This document shows positions 56,232 through 64,000 of a DNA stretch of 64,000 bases, in pieces. The notes below the pieces were generated by a model. The model worked only from the letters and a program-made list of their open reading frames with translations. It did not search any database and was not told the origin of the DNA. Location of the stretch: the NCBI GenBank assembly GCA_037157565.1, contig JAZHRO010000062.1, positions 5,394,001 through 5,458,000 on the forward strand, given 5' to 3'. Numbering within the stretch: the stretch's first letter is position 1; every line of letters begins with the position of its first letter. The translations under genes were made by a program, and so were the position numbers. This stretch comes from Thalassia testudinum (Eukaryota > Streptophyta > Magnoliopsida > Alismatales > Hydrocharitaceae).

Positions 56232-57240
56232 ATGCCTCCCCGTCGGAAGCAAGCCAAGGGCTCTTCCACCTCCTCTTCCACCTATTTGGCTGACCAACTG
56301 CGTGGCGACATCGCTAGACAAAGATTTCATCGCTTCGCAAATGCCAAAGTCAAGAGTCCTCGATTCATTGTATGGAATGACTTTTCCCATCTAAACCTTC
56401 GGGAACATTTTGAAACCCTTCATCTCTTCCACTATTTTGACCAACAATTTCACTTTGGCGTTGGAACCATTGGAGTGTTTCCTGATCTTGTCTGACTTTT
56501 CTACCCCAACATCGTTGAAGACTACAGCAACGATGAACTTGAGTTACATACCTATTTATTTGGGCGTGAAATTCATATCACTCTGATTCTATTTCCACCC
56601 TTCTTGCCATCCTTAATGAGGGAAATGATTTCAATGACATTCTTAGGCAATATGACTCAGAAGTCATCAATCAAGAATTAGTCCTACCTGAAATATATGT
56701 AGAAAATCTTGGTACCCTACCATTCAAGAACCTCAAACCTCTTCCCTGGTTACTCTCTCGCATTTTTGGGTGGAACCTTCTAAATAAATCGGGAGGTTTT
56801 GACTATATCTCATGCCAACACAAGGCACTCCCTTTTGCCGTTGTACGTCACATTCCCTTCAACTACTACCGACTCATTGTTCATGTTATGAATGAGGACC
56901 ATGGGGCATCTCTACCATTTGGGTCCATTTTATCCAAGATTTTTGCAAGTCATCGAATTTCCATCAATGACCAGGTGGTAGATAAAAAGATTGAGTTCTA
57001 CAACCGGGTCACAACACCAAGATGCACATTCTTAGAGAGCATCTTAAGCCAGCCGAAGAGCCTACTGAAGAAGAACCCCTTCCACCCTTTCCGGATCTCC
57101 ATGAAGAGTGTCCTCTTCAAATAGAAGCTCCTCGATCGAGCTTTGATGAGACATGGGATCCCATCACAGATTCCATCACTTATATGGGAGGTATGCACCG
57201 CAACATCGATGAACTTCGTACCGACGTTCGCAATCTGTAG
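56232..57240 (+). pseudogene. Post-pol extra frame of element F (env-like position, plant transposon-protein type)
   Basis: Between pol and 3' LTR, sense strand. ATG at 56232 begins MPPRRKQAKGSSTSSSTYLA. Then come VKSPRFIVWNDFSHLNLREHF, FGVGTIGVFPDLV, a TGA at 56493, LFYPNIVEDYSNDELELHTY, LFGREIHIT, then frameshifts near 56580 and later; the 56888-57010 part gives MNEDHGASLPFGSILSKIF and 57022-57240 an acidic tail (EEPTEEEPLPPFPDLHEE). The pattern of aromatic and Asp-Val-Phe-Tyr positions recalls the plant transposon-associated domain (Pfam PF20167 type) often found in gypsy and copia accessory frames. I see no clear signal peptide or membrane segment. SIRE elements carry env-like frames here. 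Confidence 0.5.
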
Positions 57241-57702
57241 ATGGGTCAAGGACCCGTTCGCTGCTGCCGCCGCCACGATCAAGAAGACTAGTTTAGTTCT
57301 TTTGTTTTCTTTCTTTTTGTCTTTCCATGTTGGCTTGTATTAAGGGGCTTTGACCTCATACTTACATATATTTTGGTAACAATAGCTAGTTTGTGCTTAG
57401 GGCACATACATTTTTTTCCTAATTTGTTTCCTTTAATGCTCTGCCATGTTTTTATATATACTTTAGCTATGATTTTATTAATGATCTCTGCTTTATAAAT
57501 GTCATTATATAACACTTGTAGTTTAAGATTCAACCCCTTTCAAAGTCCTTCATGATGATATTCAAAAAGGGGGAGAACTTAGGGAAGAACTTAGGAAATG
57601 ACATGAAAAGTTACGAAAAATCTTTTCAAAATTTGTATAGATTACTAAGTACAACTTTCAGGGGGAGAAAATAAAAACCTACAGATATATTTTGAAAATC
57701 AT
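57241..57702 (+). other. 3' untranslated region of element F
   Basis: AT-rich, no frame of note. GGGGGAGAAC at 57570 and CAGGGGGAGAAAA at 57659 are extra purine runs before the polypurine tract. Confidence 0.6.
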
Positions 57703-57717
57703 CAAAAAGGGAGAGAT
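57703..57717 (+). other. Polypurine tract of element F
   Basis: CAAAAAGGGAGAGAT lies directly before the TGTTAG of the 3' LTR. Confidence 0.75.
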
Positions 57718-59813
57718 TGTTAGTTCAACCCCTCATAAATAATATTTTGATGATTTTACAAAGTAAAGAAAAAGAGATAAAACATAAGCATATCATATTT
57801 TTCTCTGTAATAACACAATTGCAGGTTTCATGGAGTTTTTCAAGTCGGAGGATTAAAAGCGTGAAGACTAGGTTAGCATAAGTCTTGTCATAGGTCATAG
57901 GCCTTTTATGTAAACTTTCAAAGGTTGTAATCTTTATTTTATTTGAGTCTAGAGATGTTGTAAAGAGCCCGCAAACATAACTTATAAATAGTTAACTTAG
58001 GTTATCTACACTTAGGATAAATTAGAACAAAAACATAACACTAAGACTCAAATCAGACATCCATAACAACTGTCAGACATCTGATTTTCAACTTTAAGAT
58101 GTCTGATCATTATTTCAGACGTCTAATTGCTTATTAGCCTTGCCTTTACACTTTGACCTCTTAGGCATCAGTTGAAGCAACCTTCCATCAGACGTCCATA
58201 GCCTTATCCAGATGTCCAACACATAGCCTGGACGTCCTTAAACCAACCGTTAGACTCAAATGCCTATTTTCTCTCTGTTGTGTTGGTATAATAGACAAAT
58301 ACAGGGGTTAATAGGGTAGCACAGCTGGTTCGCCCATTCCACATAAGGCATTCTCTGTGCGGGGTGCGTGGGTTCGAAACCCCGTGGCTTTCCCAGATGC
58401 GCATAGCGCCATTATGAGTGGACGTGTTGTTGGTGTGTGTCCAACCATCCTGACTCAACATCGGAGAGTGGTCATGGCTCTGATTACGGAGGAGCTTCGT
58501 GGCAAGCGAGAAATTCGGGATCCCTTTCCTTTTCAAAAAAATAATAGACAAATACACTTTTAGACGTTTGGACCTATCACCAGACGTCTATTAATGGATC
58601 ATTGCCCATTTATTTTTGCGCATACTTATTAGAAACCAAAGTGCAACTCTCAGATTACCAAGGCTTGTCATTAATATTTTTTCAGACGTCTAGGAAATCC
58701 GGCAGACATCCAGACTGACGTCTGTTCCTTAAAATCTAGAACCCTATTTGGATTTGGTTAAAATAGGAACAAAACCATTTATAATTAGATGTCCAATATT
58801 TGTATCAGATGTCCAGACTGACGTCTATTCCTTAAAATCTAGAACCCTATTTGAATCAGGTCAAAACAGCAACGAACCATTTATAATTAGACGTCTAATA
58901 TTTGTATAAGATGTCTTATATGAATATATCATACGTCCTTATTTCGATTCAATGAAAACAGTGAACCTGACTAATAGAATCAAATGTCCATAATTGTACT
59001 CAGACGTCTTACAAGACGTCTGAACCAAAAATCAGATGTCTGATATTGTTGTTAGATTCATAATTACCTTGATTTGTGTTGGATTTCGTCCCAATCTCTT
59101 GGGACTTGCCTCCAACGGCTAGGAGACCTCTCCCAAGCCTTCTAGAAGGTTCTAAAGTTTTCTATAAATAGACCACAACCCCTCTTAGGCAAAACACACC
59201 CCTTGAGGTACAATTTCCTTGGAAAATCACTTGGTCACTACTCTTTGCTTCCTATTGCCCTTGTGATGTGCCAACACTCTGATTAAAGGGAAAATCAACA
59301 CTCCCGGTGCACTTCATTCTGCTATTCTCAGGGAGTTCTTTTTATGCTTAATAGATAAGAAAGTCATTAATATTTTGGGGTGATCCATAGGTGTTGTTTC
59401 ATTCTTATCTATTATTGTAGTTTGGGTATCCGGCTTTTTGGGTCCCCGTTTCTTTATTGTGAAGGGAAAAACCTCCATTTAGGGATCGATGGTGGGATTT
59501 GTAATTAAGGTACACTACCCTCATTTAATTAGCGTGGTTAGTGGATTGATCACTTTGTGATCGAAAATCCTATGTCAAGGGATTAGCTTAGGTGGTGGTT
59601 TTCACCCGATTTAGGTTTTCACCTAAAAATCTTGTGACTCTTTTTGTGATTGTATTTTTGTCTTGCAATATTTTCTAAATTCACTATTCACCCTCCTCTA
59701 GTGCAATTTCATATATAAATTATGCATAAATGCAATTATAAACCTAATATGCCTAGGGTGCTTGTGATGCATTTTTACAACTTAATTATGCTATGTAATT
59801 GTAGGTACTAACA
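57718..59813 (+). repeat. 3' LTR of element F
   Basis: Starts TGTTAGTTCAACCCC and ends GTACTAACA. It holds the SINE at 58304-58541; without SINE and duplicated target it is about 1,840 bp. TATA box at 59162-59171. It carries the same palindrome array as the 5' copy. The end is inferred from the TGTTAG/CTAACA inverted match, since the 5' copy lacks this part. Confidence 0.88.
58304..58541 (+). mobile_element. tRNA-derived SINE inside the F 3' LTR
   Basis: Absent from the 5' LTR, where TTGGTATAACGGACAAATAC runs straight on. It has pol III internal promoter boxes: A box TAGCACAGCTGG at 58317-58328 and B box GGTTCGAAACC at 58371-58381, spaced as in tRNA. It ends in CAAAAAAA at 58534-58541. The 15-bp TAATAGACAAATACA is duplicated on both sides (58289-58303 and 58542-58556). 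About 238 bp, no protein. I do not know the SINE family. The frame at 58357-58563 overlaps it by chance. Confidence 0.92.
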
Positions 59814-60176
59814 CAAAATAGACACATTATCCTTAATAAATATGGAACTATCAACCCCATGAGAGAAGGCCCATCATGTGGGCACCACGGACAAAAAACC
59901 ATCGATGAAATCTCTTCCAACTGGCGGCAAGGCAAGAAACCAACCGGTGGTCTCTATTGGTAGCATTGGTAGCGCTACAAACCACGCAGCATGGATCAGA
60001 GGAGGCGACGACAGTACTGCAGGCCATGCAGCAAGAGGTGCAGGCAACGGTGGTATCACTGGATCTCCTCATGGTTCACTGTTGTTGGTGATCTCCCCTC
60101 ACTGATCATTTCCATTTAGAGATTGAATGATATTTGGTGGATATTTGGGGGGATACCAGACCACCAATCTAGGATT
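59814..60176 (-). other. Leader and gag start of a minus-strand small copia element (H), partial
   Basis: Below the primer site, in the minus direction, lies sequence with a mixed C-rich stretch (59870-60090) that is open in several frames (for example 60059-59874). None shows a Gag motif I trust. It is cut off by the end of F at 59813. Confidence 0.35.
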
Positions 60177-60191
60177 GCTACTCTAATACTA
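60177..60191 (-). other. Copia-type primer-binding site, element H
   Basis: The minus strand reads TAGTATTAGAGTAGC, close to the copia initiator-Met site TGGTATCAGAGC, directly after the LTR end TTTCTCAACA. Confidence 0.6.
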
Positions 60192-60638
60192 TGTTGAGAA
60201 ATTGTTTTTATTGTATTGAAAATGAGGCCTTAGCCCTCTTTATATAGAGAGAGAGCTTAAGCATATAAGGAAATCACAATAACTTGCTTGTTAAAAATAA
60301 CACAAACTGAAATAGAAGGCAATAGCTTGCCTACTAAAAATAACAAGGACTAAAATAGAAGGACACCCAACATATCTCTAATTTTGTTTCCTAACAATTA
60401 CAAACCAAAATTAACATTAAATCAAGTAATGATAAAGTTGTGGTACGAAATGCATAAGTTATAAAGTACAAAAATAAGAATGAAAGTTATAAAACAAAAT
60501 CTATAAGTTCTATAATATGTACAAGTAGGCAAACAAACAATATGTACCACCTTTCTTACCCCTCTACCTTTTCTCTTACCTTGCCATATACCAACTCCTA
60601 GCTAGAACCCTCTAAACCAAAACCTGTAGTTCCCAACA
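60192..60638 (-). repeat. LTR of small copia element H
   Basis: On the minus strand it begins TGTTGGGAACTACAGG at 60638 and ends TTTCTCAACA at 60192, 447 bp. The ends TGTTG and CAACA are inverted. It contains a TATATAAAG box (about 60238-60246, minus) followed by GGGCTAAGG and an AATAAAA signal (about 60208-60216). Only one LTR is seen; the rest of the element is missing or decayed. Confidence 0.65.
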
Positions 60639-60654
60639 ATGTATTGTGAGTGCG

Positions 60655-61500
60655 TGTGGAGCCCGAAGAATCTAATGTTTACACTAGAAGGGGGGTGAAT
60701 AGTGTACTTATAAAAAAATGCAAGATTTAAAGAACATGCACCATGGATTAGAATAAATAACACAACAAACCAAAAGGATCACACCTAGTTTTAGAGTGGA
60801 AACCCTTCCGGGTAAAACCACTACCTAAGCCTCCCAACTTAGGATTTTGCAACTAGTCGATGCTAGTCAAATCCACCAACACACCACTTCAACGAGGGTG
60901 GCACAACCTCTTTACAAATCTTTTTCACTTTTACACCTGACCAAGAGAAGAACAATGAGACTCTTAGGTCCTAAATCAAAACAGGAATAAAAAAATATAA
61001 CAATAATTCTTATAGAACCTCAAGAAAATATGCAAATCAAGTTTTTGAGATCGCAGAAGAACGTGCTTTAGAAAGCCATGATTGCAGGCATAGAGGTGTG
61101 AAAGCACTAGTGAGAAAGAGAGCATTTTGCTTTTTAGAAGCTCTTTGAGGTGTGTTTGGAGGTGGGGGTCAAGGGGTCCTATTTATAAGTGTTTTTAGCC
61201 TTGATTTAGAAAGTTTGTAACTACAGCGTTGATCAATCAAAATTAGGTAATGGTCGATCAAAATGAACTTTGGTCAATTAAAATAAAGTTTTGATCGATC
61301 CCATGTTGATCGATTAAATTAGGAAATTAATCAACTTGGAGTGCAATTTCAAAATTTAACCGTTGAAGAATTTGATCGATTGAACATATAGGTTTGATCA
61401 ATCAAATGGGTTTGGTTGATCATGGTAAGAAAACTGGTCAATCAACATTTGCATTTCTAATGGGTTTGGTCTGACTTCCTTCCGTCACCTTAATCGAAGT
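60655..61500 (-). repeat. SIRE-like LTR fragment, minus strand
   Basis: The minus strand has ATTCACCCCCCTTCTAGTG and then GGTTTTACCCGGAAGGGTT (60790-60820), and CTAAGTTGGGAGGCTTAGG, all similar in order to the end of the F LTR (49935-50280). Further on are many TTGATCGATC-type palindromes (61210-61450). It is a diverged family of the same kind as F, cut at both ends. Confidence 0.6.
61210..61450. repeat. Array of degenerate TTGATCGATCAA palindromes
   Basis: About ten variants of TTGATCGATC, TTGATCAATC, TGGTCGATCA and TGGTCAATCAA in 240 bases. It sits in a SIRE-like LTR at the place where F has its AGACGTCT array, but the motif sequence is different. Confidence 0.8.
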
Positions 61501-62932
61501 AAGTGAAAAATAGAACATGCATTTGCATTTCCCCTTATCATTCAATAAGGACATTGCATCACTTAAGCATGAGGGGTTGTAAATGGTGAATTTTTCACTT
61601 GAAATGCAATTATAAACACATCATTTAGTATATATAGATAGTCTTATTTAAAAATCCAAAAAAATTGTAAAATTTTGGAAAAAAATTATAGGACACAAAA
61701 ACACATAAAAATTTGAAAAATTTAGAAATCCCAAAAAGATGAGGGACCTCTATATTACTTCTAAGAGAGAAGCTCCACATTCTGAAAGGAAGAAACAGAA
61801 CAAAACTATTATAGGTGTTTATTTATGATAAAAAATAAAATAAGTGTTTATAGGCATTTAACCTTTGTTTTTAGACCTACTTGGCTACATAAGTTTGATT
61901 CACTCAGGCCTAGGCTTAATACCCTTGAGCTTTGACAAGATAGAACCAAAATATTTCCTAACTTTAGGACACATTCTTATACCTGAGTTAACTAGTACAG
62001 GATATGTCTTTTGCCTTTGTTTAAGAGTTGAGTAACCTTGGTTTACACTACACTGATTTAGGAAGAACCAGGCGAACTTAAGTCTCAACCTTAGTGCTCA
62101 TTAGAAAAGGTAGAATCCTTACCTGTGCGTGTAGGTAGACTCTTTGTTTCAATCTTTAGTCTTGTGTCTAGGAGAAATTCTTTCTAGCAAATATGCACCC
62201 ACCAAATATGTGTGCTCTATCATATAAAGCTGATAGGAGACATACCAAAATTTTTGTTAGAAAAAAAAGAAAAAATAAGAAAAATGATAAAATTAGAAAA
62301 AAAATAGAAAAAGTCAAGAAAAAGAAAAAAATGGTTCTTTGGAATAAGTCGTTATGTTTTCAAATTCCAGTTGTATATACTTTTGTACATTCCACCAAAA
62401 ATGGTCGTTTTAGGGTACATTACAAATACCCTATGTCTTCTATCAATATTCTTTGAATCACATATGCAATAAGAGTTGGGCTTGAGTTATTCACTATTTT
62501 TAGCGTTGATCTAAAAACATAAGCTAAAGCTGAGACCAACTTGGGCTAAAAAAGAAGTGAAACCCTGGACTTGAGTCTTAAAGTTCGTCTAGTTAGCTTT
62601 GATTTTACACTGAGCACAACCATAACTTCTTTTCTTCTTAAGCTTGGTAAAACTCTCTGGATCCTGGAAGCCATACCTAAGGTTTAAATATCAAGAGTCC
62701 CTATTAGTTGAGAGATGGTCATGCAAGTCTTAAGTACTGGTAATCTTATGCAATTGGTTCTCACAATGTCTAACATATAAACACATTGAAATGTCTCAGA
62801 AAATCTTCAGCTTTAAGATAATCTCTAAACACTTTACGCCTTTAATGAGTTACAAAGAAATCTCTTCACACTTGCCTTGCTGATGCTGAAATGATTTGCA
62901 CCTTAATAAGTTGTTTGTTACGGGACTAACAA
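61501..62932 (+). other. 3' untranslated region of Athila-like element J
   Basis: AAGGACATTGCATCACTTAA then GCATGAGGGG at 61550-61580 is the post-pol signal also seen in D (32350-32380). The remainder is AT-rich with an A-rich run at 62255-62335. The frame at 62193-62456 crosses this A-rich run and is not a gene. Its pol is not in the window; the left boundary is set by the end of the SIRE-like fragment. Confidence 0.6.
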
Positions 62933-62949
62933 AATTAAGCATGGGGGTA
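62933..62949 (+). other. Polypurine tract of element J
   Basis: AATTAAGCATGGGGGTA precedes the LTR start, after GGGACTAACAAA as in B and D. Confidence 0.75.
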
Positions 62950-64000
62950 TGATGAGGTGTGGCTCATCATAGCTAAAATGCCAAAGTTAAGGTAGAAACT
63001 AAGTTAAAACACTATCAATTAACTCTAGAAAAGGGTTAAGTATGAGAATTATGGAAAATGACCTAAAACATCCAAATTATGTTAAAAATGCATAATTAGG
63101 TCACATTTGAGAGATTCTTTATGAAATATACAAATGGCTAATTCAAAAGTCAATTGAACACTTAGTTGAGCACAAATTCACAAATCAAAGGTTGAAATAA
63201 CTTCTAAAATGTTCAAAATATGTGCTAGAAAAACTTCATTGAGATTTGACTTTATGGACCTCGAAATGAGTGAATTAAACTTAGGTCCTTCCTTTACAAC
63301 CTAACCTTCACATTTTCTTAAGACAAAAAGTCGTAAGGACTTGCATGTAAGCCATATGTACCTATTTGCATTAGATTCTTGCCACTTATGGTTCCTTTAA
63401 AAATCTTCTACCGGTTCACCTAAGGGCCCCTCATGCAAATTTCACCAATAGACCTAGAGTTGAGCTCCTCTCCTCCCATTCTTCACCAATGAACACAGGC
63501 CACTGCAGCTGTTCATCTTCCCATTTTTGATCCAACGGTGGATCTTGATCCAACCTTGTATCCCTGATTTCACAAGCCTCGACCAGCTCATAGATATGAT
63601 CCTACGACCTTTTTTTGTCCTAAACATTCCTGCGCCCTTAAGCTCACATATCCACCGTTGAACTGCAACAACCTCTACCCATTGTTTCCAGTCATTCAAG
63701 CTCTTGAAGCCTATATAAGGATCACTCCAAGTGTCCTGCAAGCCTTTATCTACTCCCTCCCCTCCTGAGCCGATCACTCGTCCAATTCCAACTTCTCTTC
63801 TCCTTCATCAGTGGCTAGTGACAATAGCCTCTTCTTCCTCAATTCGATTCACGTTGCTAGGGATTGCATAACACCTAAGGACGTCCCAGAGCTCTCCTTC
63901 TACAAGCTTTCCTTCGTCGGTGTCTTCTTCCTCTTCATCACCACAACCACCAGCTATGGTTTCCCCCAGATCCCATTCATCTGCTTAGATAGGCTTTTTA
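62950..64000 (+). repeat. 3' LTR of element J (runs off the window)
   Basis: Begins TGATGAGGTGTGGCTCATCA, with the same 7-base inverted repeat (TGATGAG / CTCATCA) that starts the B-family LTR. A TATA box CTATATAAGG is at 63711-63720, followed by C/T-rich sequence. No end is visible. The 107-codon minus frame at 63454-63777 has no domain and overlaps the promoter area. Confidence 0.75.
63711..63720 (+). promoter_or_regulatory. LTR TATA box, element J
   Basis: CTATATAAGG, followed by ATCACTCCAAGTGTCCTGC, recalling the CTTCACTTGGACAGCCTC after A's TATA box at 6021. Confidence 0.65.

Larger units (their letters stand above)
48573..59813 (+). mobile_element. Element F: SIRE/Maximus-like Ty1/copia retrotransposon
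   Basis: LTRs are at 48573-50360 (end truncated) and 57718-59813. They start TGTTAGTTCAA, and the 3' copy ends GTACTAACA, so the LTR ends are TGTTAG and CTAACA. Order of parts: gag with a CCHC knuckle and long coiled coil, protease, integrase, RT, RNase H (copia order), then a 3-kb post-pol region with another frame, and a polypurine tract. Primer site and gag N-terminus are gone. The first 185 bases of the LTRs differ at about 14 positions. No target duplication: the flanks are TATAT and CAAAA. All frames are broken. Confidence 0.9.

Noticed and set aside
58304..58385. A genuine tRNA gene
   Set aside because: A and B boxes are present but no cloverleaf with acceptor stem is seen; the unit has a long tail, A-run and target duplication, so it is a SINE.
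59874..60105. Small frames on both strands next to H
   Set aside because: Overlapping, no domain; probably the leader of H.
63454..63777. 107-codon minus frame
   Set aside because: It overlaps the TATA region of J's LTR and has no recognisable feature.

Overview
The window is intergenic DNA from a large plant genome, most likely an angiosperm. It is almost wholly LTR retrotransposons of two lineages: Ty3/gypsy Athila (tRNA-Asp-like primer sites, an FMDD reverse transcriptase box, an Athila-type integrase C-terminus) and Ty1/copia SIRE/Maximus (a long Gag coiled-coil extension and an extra reading frame after pol). I see no convincing host gene, rRNA, cellular tRNA or CRISPR array. The large reading frames are decayed transposon proteins or low-complexity LTR sequence.

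Layout: 1-5079 is old debris: AT-rich DNA, a GGA-rich tract, the end of a CACTA-like DNA transposon, and minus-strand LTR and pol scraps. 5080-47659 is one deep nest. Element A (Athila, plus) has its 5' LTR at 5080 and the right part of its 3' LTR ending at 47659, with TCGAT beside both ends. Inside A's gag lies element B (Athila, plus, 9092-22228, target duplication TGAAT). Inside A's 3' LTR lies element C (Athila-related, minus), with a primer site, gag and protease but no reverse transcriptase or integrase. Element D (Athila, plus, 23887-38267, duplication TCAAG) is inside C's 3' untranslated region. A solo LTR of the B family (element E, 35245-37984) is inside D's 3' LTR. A deletion near 22865-22870 joins A's protease to C's 3' region in opposite orientation; it removed the rest of A's pol, the left of A's 3' LTR and C's 3' LTR.

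48573-59813 is a SIRE-like copia element (F) with two LTRs, decayed gag-pol, a post-pol reading frame behind a possible promoter, and a tRNA-derived SINE in its 3' LTR with a 15-bp target duplication. 59814-61500 holds the LTR and primer site of a small minus-strand copia element and part of another SIRE-like LTR. 61501-64000 holds the 3' end of another Athila-like element whose LTR runs off the window.

Order of events from the nesting: A first; C and B into A (their mutual order is not fixed by position); D into C; E into D. Hand alignment of LTR starts gives about 4% (D), 5% (B) and 7-8% (F) difference between paired LTRs. None of the elements has intact coding capacity. The most unusual signals are hairpins at the extreme LTR ends, dense arrays of degenerate palindromes in the SIRE-like LTRs, the gag-protease-only element C, and the promoter-like sequence ahead of the post-pol frame of F.
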